A stretch of 64,000 bases of DNA from an uncultured Oscillospiraceae bacterium (lineage in GTDB: Bacteria > Bacillota > Clostridia > Oscillospirales > Oscillospiraceae), in contig CAKTPO010000001.1 of the NCBI GenBank assembly GCA_934591845.1, positions 1 to 64,000 on the forward strand, read 5' to 3'. The position numbers and the translations under genes were made by a program. Positions within the stretch are counted from its first letter, which is position 1. Every line of letters starts with the position of its first letter. Below, piece after piece: positions 46,610 through 56,146 of this stretch. A model generated the notes under the pieces. It was not told the origin of the DNA and made no database searches. It worked only from the letters and a program-made list of their open reading frames with translations.

Positions 46610-49012
46610 TTACTGCCGAATTTCCGGTCTGCGAACCTTCCCGGAGACATCTTCCGGAAGCGTACCCAGAATTGCCGGATTCATTTCGGTGGTCCGGTTC
46701 AGGGCGGCATCCAGTACGGTGTCTACCACGGAAGCGCTGATAAAGTTCAGCTGTTTGCGGACCGTGGGGTCAATTTCTTCCAAATCCCGCTCGTTGTCCT
46801 TTGGAATGATCACCGTGCGGACACCATGGCGCAGAGCGGCCATGGTCTTTTCCTTCAGACCTCCGATGCGCATGACCCGGCCACGGAGAGAAATCTCGCC
46901 GGTCATGGCAATATCCCGCCGCACCGTGGTATTGGTCAAGGCGGACACCATGGCGGTGCAAACCGTCACACCGGCAGAGGGGCCGTCCTTGGGCACAGCA
47001 CCTTCGGGAAAATGGACATGGATGTCCTTGGTCTTGTAAAAATCCCCGGGAACACCCAGCTTGGAAGCGTTCGCACGGATATAACTCAGGGCCGCATGGG
47101 CAGACTCCTTCATTACGTCTCCCAGATTGCCGGTCAGCTCCAATTTGCCGGAGCCGTCCATGACGTTGACTTCCACTTCCAGGGTCTCGCCGCCTACGCT
47201 GGTCCAGGCCAGGCCGGTCACCAGACCCACCTGATCCGCTCCCGGCAGCCGATCCGGCAGGAATTTCCGTACACCCAGGAATTCTTCCAGATTTCCGCCG
47301 GTGACAGTGACCTTTTTAACATCCTCCTGGGACAGAAGCTGCATGTCGGTCTTACGGCAGATTTGGCCAATGTATCGCTCCAGATTCCGGACACCGGACT
47401 CCCGGGTATAGCAGCAGATGATCTCCCGGATGGCGTCATCCGTGATTTTCAGCTGGGACTTTTTAAGGCCATGCTTCTTGAACTGCTTGGGGAACAGATG
47501 GTTCTTGGCGATCATCAACTTTTCCTCATCGGAATAAGAGCCAAGTTCAATGATCTCCATCCGGTCCAGCAGCGGTCTCGGCACCGTATCCAGGGTGTTG
47601 GCCGTGGTGATGAACATCACATCAGACAAATCAAAGGGAATTTCGATATAATGATCCCGGTAGGTACTGTTCTGCTCTCCGTCCAGAACTTCCAGAAGCG
47701 CCGCACTGGGGTCACCACGGTAGTCAGAACCCATTTTGTCGATTTCGTCCAAGAGGATCACCGGATTGGAAGTTCCTGCCTGGGTCATAGCAGCCATGAT
47801 CCGTCCGGGCATGGCACCGACATAGGTTTTCCGATGACCACGGATGTCCGCCTCATCATGGACGCCACCCAAGGAAATACGAACCATCTTCCGGTTCATG
47901 CTACGGGCGATGGAATAAGCAATGGAGGTTTTGCCCACACCAGGAGGGCCCACCAGGCACAGAATCTGGTGCTGGCTATCCGGGGCCATTTCCTTTACGG
48001 CCATGGCCTCCAAAATCCGCTCTTTCACCTTTTCCATACCAAAATGGTCTTTATCAAGGATTTTTCGGGCGGCAGCCACATCTACCCGATCTTTGGTCTT
48101 CACATTCCAGGGAAGATCCAGCACGGTATCCAGGTAATTGCGCAGGACAGAGGCCTCAGAGGAGCCAAAGGGCTGCTTTTTAAGCTTCTCGGCATCCTTT
48201 ACGAGTTTTTTCTCCTGCTCCTCCGGCAGATGCAGTGCCTTGATGCGGGTAATATCCTCGTCCAGCTCCGCATCCTCGTCACCCTCGCCCAGTTCCTCCC
48301 GGATGGCTTTGATCTGCTCCCGCAGATAATAATCCCGCTGGTTCTGGTCCATGTTGGTCCGTGTCCGGTCATGGATCTCCGATTCAAGCTTCAATACCTC
48401 AATTTCCTGCCGCAGCATGGAAATTGCCATTTCCAGTCGCTTGTTAGGGTTCAGCTGGCAAAGCAGTGCCGCCTTGTCCTCAATGTCCAGCCCGGAGTTC
48501 TGCCCGATGGAGTCGGCCAGAAAGCCATTATCCTCGCTGGTAAACATCTTCATCTGAATCATCTGGCTGGGATGCTCTGTGATTTCTGTGTATGTGGCAT
48601 ACAAGGAATTGGCTTCCCGGCGCATGGCACGGCTCTTGAGAGAATCCGTGCTTTGTACTGCAGAAACAGACTCCACCATGCCCATAAGATAGGGCGTATT
48701 CTGCTTGACCTCTGTGATACGGCCACGGGTCAGGCCGGTGACAAGCACACGCAGATTTTCATCCGGGGCCTTTAACACCTGCTTGACCTGTGCAACGGTA
48801 CCGATGGAATACAGGTCTGAAAGGCTGGGGTCATCAACCATGAAATCCTTTTGCGGTACCAGAAAAATGGTTTGATTCTCCTTCATGGCCGCTTCCAGGG
48901 CATAGACGGATTTGGGCCGCCCAACGTCAAAGTGGACGGTCTGGTCCGGAAAAATCGCCAGGCCTCTCAGGGCCAGAATCGGCATATTTCCGGCATAAAT
49001 CATTTCGCTCAT
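46610..49012 (-). CDS. lon: ATP-dependent protease Lon
   Basis: This 800-residue protease degrades misfolded and regulatory proteins. It has an N-terminal LON domain (MPILALRGLAIFPDQTVHF), an AAA+ module with GPPGVGKTSIAYSIA and LLDEIDKMGSD, and a Ser-Lys protease domain with the catalytic serine in KDGPSAGVTVC. The ATG at 49012 follows GGAGGG and the shorter form is preferred over 49063. A terminator between clpX and lon (49040-49070) suggests partly separate expression. Confidence 0.96.
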   Translation of the reverse strand: MSEMIYAGNMPILALRGLAIFPDQTVHFDVGRPKSVYALEAAMKENQTIFLVPQKDFMVDDPSLSDLYSIGTVAQVKQVLKAPDENLRVLVTGLTRGRITEVKQNTPYLMGMVESVSAVQSTDSLKSRAMRREANSLYATYTEITEHPSQMIQMKMFTSEDNGFLADSIGQNSGLDIEDKAALLCQLNPNKRLEMAISMLRQEIEVLKLESEIHDRTRTNMDQNQRDYYLREQIKAIREELGEGDEDAELDEDITRIKALHLPEEQEKKLVKDAEKLKKQPFGSSEASVLRNYLDTVLDLPWNVKTKDRVDVAAARKILDKDHFGMEKVKERILEAMAVKEMAPDSQHQILCLVGPPGVGKTSIAYSIARSMNRKMVRISLGGVHDEADIRGHRKTYVGAMPGRIMAAMTQAGTSNPVILLDEIDKMGSDYRGDPSAALLEVLDGEQNSTYRDHYIEIPFDLSDVMFITTANTLDTVPRPLLDRMEIIELGSYSDEEKLMIAKNHLFPKQFKKHGLKKSQLKITDDAIREIICCYTRESGVRNLERYIGQICRKTDMQLLSQEDVKKVTVTGGNLEEFLGVRKFLPDRLPGADQVGLVTGLAWTSVGGETLEVEVNVMDGSGKLELTGNLGDVMKESAHAALSYIRANASKLGVPGDFYKTKDIHVHFPEGAVPKDGPSAGVTVCTAMVSALTNTTVRRDIAMTGEISLRGRVMRIGGLKEKTMAALRHGVRTVIIPKDNERDLEEIDPTVRKQLNFISASVVDTVLDAALNRTTEMNPAILGTLPEDVSGKVRRPEIRQ

Positions 49013-49039
49013 TGGTATCCCTCCTTCTTTGGAGTTATG

Positions 49040-49070
49040 AAAACAAAAGGGGGTAGAATGCACTACCCCC
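49040..49070 (-). terminator. terminator between clpX and lon
   Basis: On the minus strand GGGGGTAG-TGCATT-CTACCCCC is followed by TTTTGTTTT. A second short hairpin, GGCGGTTTTCCGCC, lies just after the clpX stop. Confidence 0.8.
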
Positions 49071-49094
49071 CTAAATCGGCGGAAAACCGCCCTA

Positions 49095-50357
49095 TTATTT
49101 TTTCCCGTTCAGGGGCTTTCTGGGATGAGCGGCATCACGAATAATGGTAGGTTCTCCGCCCTCCACACACTCAGGTGTCAGAACGACCTTTTGGATGGAC
49201 AGATCCGACGGGATCTGGAACATGATACCGGTCATGATTTTTTCCATAATGGCCCGCAGACCTCTGGCACCGATTTGACGGTCAATAGCCTTTTTCGCAA
49301 TGGCCTTGAGGGCATCATCGGTGATTTCCAGCGTCACGCCATCCATTTCCAGCAGCTTCTGATATTGCCGGGCAATGGCATTCTTTGGCTCGACCATGAT
49401 TCGAACCAAATCTTCCTGGGTCAGGCTTTCAAGGCAGGAAATCATGGGCATACGGCCAATCAGTTCCGGGATAATGCCAAACTTCATCAAATCGTGAGGC
49501 TCTACCTGGGCCAGGAGTTTTCCCACATCCCGGCTCTTCCGGCTCTCTACAGGGGCATCAAAGCCAATGCTGCTGCGGTCCGTCCGGGCTTCGATGATCT
49601 TATCCAGGCCGTCAAAGGCACCGCCGCAGATAAAGAGGATGTTGGTGGTATCCACCTGGATCATTTCCTGCTGGGGGTGCTTCCGTCCGCCCTGGGGGGG
49701 AACATTGGCAACGGTTCCTTCCAGAATCTTCAAAAGGGCCTGCTGAACACCCTCACCGGAGACATCCCGGGTAATGGAAGTATTCTCGCTCTTTCTGGCG
49801 ATTTTGTCCATTTCATCAATGTAAATGATGCCACGCTGGGCCAGTTCCACGTCAAAATCAGCAGCTTGCAGCAACCGCAGCAGAATATTCTCTACATCGT
49901 CGCCTACATAGCCCGCCTCTGTCAGAGTGGTGGCATCCGCAATAGCAAAGGGCACATTCAGAATCTTTGCCAGGGTCTGGGCAAAGAGGGTCTTGCCGCA
50001 GCCCGTGGGTCCGATCAGGAGAATGTTGCTCTTTTGCAGATCTACATCGGAATAGTCCGGAAATGCGATCCGCTTGTAATGGTTATACACCGCAACAGCA
50101 AGGGCCGTCTTGGCCTCCTCCTGCCCGATGATATAATGGTCCATAAAGGCCTTCATTTCCATAGGCGTGGGCAATTTCTCCATTTGAGGGAGAGAACTGC
50201 TGCTGCCCATGTCCATTTCATCCCGCAGCAAATCGCTGCAAGCCTGCACACAATCGCTGCAAATATAAACACCAGGGCCGGCGATCAGCCGGCCGGCCTG
50301 AGCTTCCCGCTTCCCGCAGAAACTGCACCGAACCGGCGGCTCATTTGTTCTTGCCAT
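49095..50357 (-). CDS. clpX: ATP-dependent Clp protease ATP-binding subunit ClpX
   Basis: This 420-residue AAA+ unfoldase feeds substrates to ClpP. An N-terminal zinc-binding domain ([12 protein letters not shown]...[10 protein letters not shown]) is followed by Walker [18 protein letters not shown], Walker [12 protein letters not shown], and the IGF-type ClpP-binding loop region before SIGFDAPV. It lies 29 bases after clpP, and both are probably transcribed from the tig promoter. Confidence 0.96.
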   Translation of the reverse strand: MARTNEPPVRCSFCGKREAQAGRLIAGPGVYICSDCVQACSDLLRDEMDMGSSSSLPQMEKLPTPMEMKAFMDHYIIGQEEAKTALAVAVYNHYKRIAFPDYSDVDLQKSNILLIGPTGCGKTLFAQTLAKILNVPFAIADATTLTEAGYVGDDVENILLRLLQAADFDVELAQRGIIYIDEMDKIARKSENTSITRDVSGEGVQQALLKILEGTVANVPPQGGRKHPQQEMIQVDTTNILFICGGAFDGLDKIIEARTDRSSIGFDAPVESRKSRDVGKLLAQVEPHDLMKFGIIPELIGRMPMISCLESLTQEDLVRIMVEPKNAIARQYQKLLEMDGVTLEITDDALKAIAKKAIDRQIGARGLRAIMEKIMTGIMFQIPSDLSIQKVVLTPECVEGGEPTIIRDAAHPRKPLNGKK

Positions 50358-50386
50358 ATACCCGGCACCTCGTTTCTTTCAAAAAA

Positions 50387-50968
50387 TCAATGATGCTCCA
50401 GAATTCGGTCAATAAGGCCAAAGTCCTTGGCTTCCTCGGCACTCATGAAGTTATCCCGCTCACAGGCAGCGGTTACTTCCTCCAAGGTTCTTCCGGTATT
50501 CTGGGACATGATCCGGTTCATCCGTGCCTTGATGGTTTCCAGCCGCTTCAGGTGAATGGCCATGTCTGTGATCTGGCCCTGGGTACCGGCAGAGGGCTGG
50601 TGGATCATAATTTCGGAATTGGGCAGTGCCATCCGCTTTCCCTTGGTGCCGGCACTCAGCAGGAACGCACCCATAGAAGCGGCCATGCCCACACAAATCG
50701 TAGCTACATCGCACTTGATGTACTGCATGGTGTCATAAATTGCCATACCGGCTGTTACGCTGCCACCGGGAGAATTGATATAGAACTGAATGTCCTTATC
50801 CGGATCCTGGGCTTCCAGGTACAGCAGCTGGGCAACCACCAGACTGGCGGTGGTGTCGTTGACTTCCTCGGACAGGAAAATAATGCGGTCATTCAGCAAG
50901 CGGGAAAAAATATCATAGCTTCGTTCGCCGCGGCTGGTCTGCTCAACAACATAGGGTACTAAACTCAT
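50387..50968 (-). CDS. clpP: ATP-dependent Clp protease proteolytic subunit ClpP
   Basis: This 193-residue serine protease forms the tetradecameric chamber. The catalytic Ser is in [13 protein letters not shown], the His in [10 protein letters not shown], and the Asp lies in the [16 protein letters not shown] helix region. The ATG at 50968 follows AAAGGAG. It lies between tig and clpX. A GC-rich imperfect hairpin is at 51008-51046 upstream. Confidence 0.96.
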   Translation of the reverse strand: MSLVPYVVEQTSRGERSYDIFSRLLNDRIIFLSEEVNDTTASLVVAQLLYLEAQDPDKDIQFYINSPGGSVTAGMAIYDTMQYIKCDVATICVGMAASMGAFLLSAGTKGKRMALPNSEIMIHQPSAGTQGQITDMAIHLKRLETIKARMNRIMSQNTGRTLEEVTAACERDNFMSAEEAKDFGLIDRILEHH

Positions 50969-51106
50969 GGTGATGTCTCCTTTCAGATAGCGGCCCAAGA
51001 AACCCACCGGACGGGAAGAAACCGAAGTTCCTTCCCATCCCGGTAAAATTTCTTAAATCGCTGTATTGGTTATGCCGTGAAACATTCTAACCATTTGGGA
51101 AAAAGC

Positions 51107-52411
51107 TTATTCCTCGGCCTTTTCTTCTGCCTTGGGAGCGACAGCGACAGCACTGTCAACGATGATCTTCACAGCTTTCCGGGTCTTCAGGGACTCGGTC
51201 AGTTCCTCGGTAGGAACCAGCTCCTTGATCTTTTCTACGTCCATCTCGTACTGCTTGGCCATGTTTTCCAGTTCCTCGGCAATATCCTCCTCGGAAACGG
51301 AGATATTCTCCACCTCGGCGATCTTCTCCAGGGTCACGGAAATCTTGGCCTGCTTCTCGGCAGTGGGACGGAAGGCGTTGCGCATGGTGTTCACATCGCC
51401 GCCCATCATCTTGGCGTACTGCTCCATAGAGTAGCCGCTCATCTGCAGCTGGTAGCCGAACCGCTCCATCTGGATGTCCAGCTCCTTCTCTACCAGGGCG
51501 TTGGGCATATCCACGGTGGTGTTCTCAGCAGCTTTCTCAATGGCAGCGTTCTCAAAAGCGGAATCCAGCTGCTTGGTGGCCTTTTCCAGTGCCTTGGCCT
51601 TGATGTCAGCCTTCAGTTCTTCCAGAGTGTCGAACTCTGATACATCCTTGGCAAACTCATCATCCTGCTGGGGAACAATGGTCTCAGTCAGCTTGTTCAG
51701 CTTGACGTGGAACACAACAGCCTTACCGGCCAGCTCCTTGTGGTAGTCCTCGGGGAAGGTGATGTCGATGTCCTTCTCCTCGCCAACGTTCATGCCCACG
51801 ATCTGCTCCTCAAAGCCGGGAACAAAGGAGTGGCTGCCCAGCTTCAGGTCGAAGTTATCGCCCTTGCCGCCCTCAAAGGGAACGCCGTTGTCAAAGCCCT
51901 CGAAATCGATGTTGGCAGTGTCGCCCATTTCGGCGGCCCGCTCCACGTTCTCGGTGGAAGCAACGTTCTGAGCCATGTTATCCAGCTCTGCCTGAACCTG
52001 GGCATCGGTAACGGTGGGCTCTGCCTTCTCTACTTCCAGACCCTTGTACTGGCCCAGAGTGACCTCGGGGTAAACATCGGTGGTCAGGGCCAGAGTGACG
52101 GTGTTGTCGTCAGCGATCTGCATATCGGTCAGGCTGGGACGGCCGATGGCCTTGAAGCCCTCCTGCTTGGCAACGGCGAAATCATAGATTTCGGGGAAGA
52201 TCTCTTCCAGACCGTCTTCATAAAAAACGTGGGCACCGTACATGGCCTCGATCATCTTCCGGGGAGCCTTGCCCTTCCGGAAGCCGGGGATCATAATGCT
52301 CTTGCGGGCTTTCATGTAAGCCTTGTTGATACCGGTCTCCATCAGGTCCTTGTCGATCTCGACGACGATGGTGGCCTGGTTGCCGTTTCTTTCTACGTTC
52401 TTTACGTTCAT
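51107..52411 (-). CDS. tig: trigger factor (ribosome-associated chaperone and peptidyl-prolyl isomerase)
   Basis: This 434-residue protein binds the ribosome exit tunnel. The ribosome-docking signature is PGFRKGKAPRKMIEAMYG (about 40-57), the FKBP-type domain is near 150-240 (DTANIDFEGF...GFEEQIVGMNVGEEKDI), and a long helical C-terminus ends in an acidic tail. The codon choice is strongly biased, as in highly expressed genes. AGGAGG precedes the ATG at 52411. Confidence 0.96.
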   Translation of the reverse strand: MNVKNVERNGNQATIVVEIDKDLMETGINKAYMKARKSIMIPGFRKGKAPRKMIEAMYGAHVFYEDGLEEIFPEIYDFAVAKQEGFKAIGRPSLTDMQIADDNTVTLALTTDVYPEVTLGQYKGLEVEKAEPTVTDAQVQAELDNMAQNVASTENVERAAEMGDTANIDFEGFDNGVPFEGGKGDNFDLKLGSHSFVPGFEEQIVGMNVGEEKDIDITFPEDYHKELAGKAVVFHVKLNKLTETIVPQQDDEFAKDVSEFDTLEELKADIKAKALEKATKQLDSAFENAAIEKAAENTTVDMPNALVEKELDIQMERFGYQLQMSGYSMEQYAKMMGGDVNTMRNAFRPTAEKQAKISVTLEKIAEVENISVSEEDIAEELENMAKQYEMDVEKIKELVPTEELTESLKTRKAVKIIVDSAVAVAPKAEEKAEE

Positions 52412-52477
52412 GTAAATATACCTCCTGATAGGTGCCGAAAACCGCACCCTTTATTTATATTTTTACATAGCCGATAT

Positions 52478-52506
52478 ATTCTATCAAATAAAGTAAGCGT
52501 TGTCCA
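52478..52506 (-). promoter_or_regulatory. probable promoter of tig-clpP-clpX
   Basis: On the minus strand TGGACA (52501-52506), 17 bases, TAGAAT (52478-52483). A second possibility uses TTGATA farther downstream. Confidence 0.6.
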
Positions 52507-52525
52507 TACTTTTCTTAAAAACTTT

Positions 52526-53215
52526 TCAATTTTTTACTTTGTAGGGCCGAAAATTCAGATAGTCCGCAGACAGAAGCCTGTATTCCACCCCATCCCACAG
52601 TCCTTCCATGGCAAGACGGTGGCTGGCTCCATGAAGATGGCCGTAAAAGCATTGCCGAACCTCATATTTTTTCAGAAGTTCCAAAATTTCCGGACAGGTG
52701 TACCCTTTATACCTGGGAGGGTAATGGAGGAAAACCAACTTTTGCCGTTCCCCTGCCGCTTTTAAGGATGCTTCCAGGCGCATCAGTTCCCGGCGGAACA
52801 CCTTTTCATCGTGGGTACCGGACCGTTCCTCCTCAAAGAACCAGCCTCTGGTACCGCAAATTGCCACATCTTCATAAAAGAAGCAGTTGTTATTCAAAAG
52901 GTGCATTTGGGTGAAGCCGTGTTCGGTGCAGAATTTTTCGAATTTCGCCTGGGTGCTCCACCAGTAATCGTGGTTTCCTTTTAAGATGATTTTTTCACCG
53001 GGAATTTCCTGCAACCAGGCAAAGTCCTCTCTGGCACCGGGCAGGTCCAAGGCCCAGCTCAGATCCCCCAGCAGCACCACCGTATCCTCCGGGCCGATCA
53101 CCGACATACCCTGCCGAAGTTTCTCCATATATCCGACCCAGGCCCCGCCGAATACATCCATGGGTTTCGGTGCGCCGAGACACAGATGCAAATCTCCAAT
53201 GGCATACAGTGCCAC
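52526..53215 (-). CDS. calcineurin-like metallophosphoesterase
   Basis: This 229-residue protein has the di-metal phosphoesterase motifs in order: AIGDLHL, LLGDLSWA, LKGNHDYWW and FYGHLHGAS. Substrate is unknown. A GTG start at 53215 is preferred because GGGGAGG lies 8 bases upstream. The GTG at 53224 overlaps the stop of the preceding gene but sits too close to the ribosome site. It ends the rplS-lepB-ylqF gene run. Confidence 0.85.
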   Translation of the reverse strand: MALYAIGDLHLCLGAPKPMDVFGGAWVGYMEKLRQGMSVIGPEDTVVLLGDLSWALDLPGAREDFAWLQEIPGEKIILKGNHDYWWSTQAKFEKFCTEHGFTQMHLLNNNCFFYEDVAICGTRGWFFEEERSGTHDEKVFRRELMRLEASLKAAGERQKLVFLHYPPRYKGYTCPEILELLKKYEVRQCFYGHLHGASHRLAMEGLWDGVEYRLLSADYLNFRPYKVKN

Positions 53216-53220
53216 AGCAC

Positions 53221-54249
53221 TCACCTCCCCTTGTTTAAATAGTCCCGCACCGCATTCTGGGTAATGCCCAAAAGGGTTCCCAAATTCTGGGTGTCCAGAG
53301 CCGGATTTCGGTCTGACAACATCAGGCACAGACGGTTTTCTCCGCTTTTTGCCCGATAGTCCTGGGCCGCCGCATAGGCCATGGCCCCGTAGGGCGAGAG
53401 CAGACAGCCGTAGTTTTTAAGGACACCGGTAAGCGTCAATTCCAGGCGTTCCCGGCTTACCACGCCTACAAACAAAATGGTTTGCAGCTTTGCCAGCAGA
53501 TTTTCGTCCGGTGCAAAGCTCAGCCCCATATAGGCACACCGGGCATATTCCAGCGCCGCCTGTTCACCGCCAAGGCAGCACAGCAGATGTTCCAGCCCCT
53601 GTGGAAGCAGGGTATCCGCTACCGGAGTCAGCGTTTGCTGACAGATACCGTCCGTTCGCAGTTGGCCCAGGTGTACCAGTTCCCAAACGCTGTTGTTCTC
53701 ATTGCAGCAGCACACTAATTTTCCGATGGGAAAGCCCATGGCTTTCAGGTACATTCCAGCAAGAATACCGGAGAAATCCCCGGAAATTGCGGCAAACTCC
53801 GCCGGTTCTTCCCAGCTGATTCGATTTTCCACCGTCATACCCGCAATCATCGTTCCGGCAGCCGCCATACGGACGACTGTTTTTGCCCAAAAGCCCAGAG
53901 GCTGATCCAGCCGTTCCGAGAGGAACCGAAACAGGTAGGCGATCTCCCCTTCCGGGTTGTGCCAGCATTCCAAAAGAACGTTCTTTCTGTCCAATTCGTT
54001 CCGGCGTACCCATCGGCGGCCTACGGAAAAATCCAGATCCCAAGAAGAAATCCGTTCACCCAGATATAGGGCCATCAGCTTTGCGGCGGCGGCGTTTTCC
54101 GTCATCCGCCCCAGTTCCAGAATTTCCTCTTTGGAAAATTTGGGAACCAGTTCCGGTACATAAAGTCCACCGTCCGGGCTTCGGTCCTCCCGAAAGGCCT
54201 GTAGTTCCTCAAAGCAGGCCTCGGGGTTTCTAGTTGTTCTGTACCGCAG
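53221..54249 (-). CDS. threonine-synthase-like protein, degenerate and probably inactive
   Basis: Using the CTG at 54249 as start gives 342 residues beginning RYRTTRN and containing SPDGGLYVPELVPKFS, a threonine synthase N-terminal signature. The first ATG (54105) would remove this signature; no ATG, GTG or TTG lies between. A GGGAG lies 9 bases before the CTG. Later, ISGDFSGILAGMYLKAMGFP and CCCNENNSVWELV match the enzyme's C-terminal half. Where ThrC has its PLP lysine (HGPTLAFKD), this protein reads HNPEGEIAYL, and about 130 residues of the catalytic middle are absent. The frame is open throughout, so it may be a pseudoenzyme. Family assignment rests on motif reading. Confidence 0.6.
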   Translation of the reverse strand: MRYRTTRNPEACFEELQAFREDRSPDGGLYVPELVPKFSKEEILELGRMTENAAAAKLMALYLGERISSWDLDFSVGRRWVRRNELDRKNVLLECWHNPEGEIAYLFRFLSERLDQPLGFWAKTVVRMAAAGTMIAGMTVENRISWEEPAEFAAISGDFSGILAGMYLKAMGFPIGKLVCCCNENNSVWELVHLGQLRTDGICQQTLTPVADTLLPQGLEHLLCCLGGEQAALEYARCAYMGLSFAPDENLLAKLQTILFVGVVSRERLELTLTGVLKNYGCLLSPYGAMAYAAAQDYRAKSGENRLCLMLSDRNPALDTQNLGTLLGITQNAVRDYLNKGR

Positions 54250-55195
54250 CGTCCATCACTCCCAACGCATTATTCCAGTATAGATTCATAACCGTTTCTT
54301 CCGTCAGCCCACGTTCCAGCAGACGGTTTGCCAGAGCTTCGTAACTCTCGATACCCTCAAAGCCCTCTGCCAGGGCGGAACAGCCGTCCAAATCGCCACC
54401 CAAGGCAACATGTGTCCCCTCCGGGTCCATTTCCAGGAAATGGAAGATGTGTTCACAGATGGTATCCAGGGTGGGGTTGTCTCCCAAGAAATTTGCAAAC
54501 TGATTGATACCCACAACGCCGCCGGTTTCCCGGATGGCCCGGAACATATCATCCGTCAGGTTTCGGCTGTGGCCGCAAAGGGTGCGGCTGTTAGAATGGG
54601 TGGCGATCACCGGGGCCTGGGTGATGTCCATAATGTCCCAGAAGCCTTTGTCACTGATGTGGCTCACATCCACCAGAATACCCAGTTCCTGGCATTTGCG
54701 TACATAGCTTCTTCCCAAATCTGTCAAGCCCTCGCCAGTCTGATGGGAGCCGGTCAGAACGTTTTGCTCATTCCAACCAAGGGTAGAAATCCGGAAGCCG
54801 ATTTGGTAAAGATTTTCCAGCAGATCCGGGTCAAATTCAAAGCCAGCCGGTCCCTCAATGGTCAAAAGTGCCGACATTTTTCCTTTTTCAAGATTCTGCC
54901 GAATCTCCTTAGGACTGTAGACCAGGCTGATCATTCTTTTGTTTTTATCGATTTCCCGCTGAACGGTTGCGATCTCCCGTTCAAACATGACCACGGGAGA
55001 CACGCCGTACCAGTCCTTTTCGGACATGGAAGGTGTGGTAAAACAGGCAAAGCACTGGCAATATCCGGGAAGCGCCTTGGCCCGGGTCAAATCGATATGT
55101 CCTTGGTTGGATTTAAGACTGCCCGCCTGATTGCCGTCGTCACCCAGCAGCCGCAGGGCCGTGTCACAGTGCAGGTCAAATACAGGAAACTTCAT
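54230..55195 (-). CDS. membrane-type dipeptidase, peptidase family M19
   Basis: This 321-residue zinc enzyme is of the renal dipeptidase family. It starts PVFDLHCDTALRLL with the first zinc ligands (HCD), then has LLTIEGPAGFEF, LVDVSHISDKGFWDI, VIATHSNSRTLCGHSRNLTDD and VALGGDLDGCS. Members hydrolyse dipeptides, often with broad specificity and including D-residues. No signal peptide is seen, so it is cytosolic. It overlaps yraN by 4 bases at its start. Confidence 0.92.
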   Translation of the reverse strand: MKFPVFDLHCDTALRLLGDDGNQAGSLKSNQGHIDLTRAKALPGYCQCFACFTTPSMSEKDWYGVSPVVMFEREIATVQREIDKNKRMISLVYSPKEIRQNLEKGKMSALLTIEGPAGFEFDPDLLENLYQIGFRISTLGWNEQNVLTGSHQTGEGLTDLGRSYVRKCQELGILVDVSHISDKGFWDIMDITQAPVIATHSNSRTLCGHSRNLTDDMFRAIRETGGVVGINQFANFLGDNPTLDTICEHIFHFLEMDPEGTHVALGGDLDGCSALAEGFEGIESYEALANRLLERGLTEETVMNLYWNNALGVMDAAVQNN

Positions 55196-55551
55196 TGAAA
55201 TGCATCCTCCAAATGATTGATGACAGGCTTCGCCGTTTCCATCCCCTGGGGGGCGTAGACCTCGATCACGTCAAACCTTGGCTGTAAGGCCGTGGGACAA
55301 CGGGATAAGTAAAGAGAAGCCGTTGTACGCAGACGCTGCTGCTTTTTGTAATCTACAAACTCCCGGGCCTGGGCGAAATTGGCATTTTTGCGCAGTTTCA
55401 CTTCCACGAACACCAGGAATTTTCGGTTGCGGACGATCAAATCAATTTCACCAAAGCGGCAGCGGAAATTGGTGGTTACAATACTGTAGCCCTTTCGCCG
55501 CAGATATTCCGCCGCCTGGGCCTCTCCCCAGTTACCCAGCAGATTCGCCAT
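55192..55551 (-). CDS. YraN/UPF0102 family nuclease-fold protein
   Basis: This 119-residue restriction-endonuclease-like protein has the family pattern GNWGEAQAAEYLRRKGY, FGEIDLIVRN and FVEVKLRKN, which supply the acidic and Lys residues of a PD-(D/E)xK-type site. Its biological role is unclear. The ATG at 55551 lies inside the end of rnhB; the extension to 55656 is a shadow. Confidence 0.9.
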   Translation of the reverse strand: MANLLGNWGEAQAAEYLRRKGYSIVTTNFRCRFGEIDLIVRNRKFLVFVEVKLRKNANFAQAREFVDYKKQQRLRTTASLYLSRCPTALQPRFDVIEVYAPQGMETAKPVINHLEDAFQ

Positions 55552-56146
55552 AGAACTTTTTAAGGAAGGTCTTCCGGTGAATGGGACAAGGTCCCAGTTC
55601 CCGCAGAGCGGCATAATGGGCCTTGGTGCCATAGCCCTTGTGGATTTCAAAGCCATAGCCCGGATAGGTTTCTGCCATTTTGATCATATAGTCGTCTCGG
55701 GTGACCTTCGCCAGGACGGAAGCCGCCGCAATGTTGGCACTGAGGCTGTCCCCCTGGACTACGGTTCTGCAGGGAATGCCAAAGTCCGTCTGCCGGTTTC
55801 CGTCAATCAGGGCAAACTGCGCCTTTGGCTCCAATTGCTCCAAGGCTCTGCCCATGGCTAAAAAGGTGGCCTGCAAAATGTTCAGCTCATCGATTTCTTC
55901 CTGGCTGGCAAAGGCGATGCCATAGGCCAGAGCCTGCGCCTGAATCAGTGGAAACAGTTCCCGGCGTCGTTTGTCCGACAGTTTCTTGCTGTCATTGAGA
56001 CCAGGAATTTCCAAGTGCTTTGGCAAAATCACCGCCGCTGCGCATACAGGCCCTGCCAAAGGCCCTCTCCCCGCTTCGTCCACCCCGCAAATCAGCTGGA
56101 TGTCCGGGTATTCCTCTTCAATGGCCCAAAGATCGATTTCAGACAT
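55532..56146 (-). CDS. rnhB: ribonuclease HII
   Basis: This 204-residue enzyme removes ribonucleotides from DNA. CGVDEAGRGPLAGPV carries the DEAGRG active-site block. LNDSKKLSDKRRRELF, SVLAKVTRDDYM and HKGYGTKAHYAAL follow. The ATG at 56146 follows AAGGAGGA and overlaps ylqF by 8 bases. Confidence 0.95.
   Translation of the reverse strand: MSEIDLWAIEEEYPDIQLICGVDEAGRGPLAGPVCAAAVILPKHLEIPGLNDSKKLSDKRRRELFPLIQAQALAYGIAFASQEEIDELNILQATFLAMGRALEQLEPKAQFALIDGNRQTDFGIPCRTVVQGDSLSANIAAASVLAKVTRDDYMIKMAETYPGYGFEIHKGYGTKAHYAALRELGPCPIHRKTFLKKFYGESAG

Noticed and set aside
46826..48775. 649-codon plus-strand open frame
   Set aside because: It mirrors lon on the opposite strand; its composition is that of a shadow frame.
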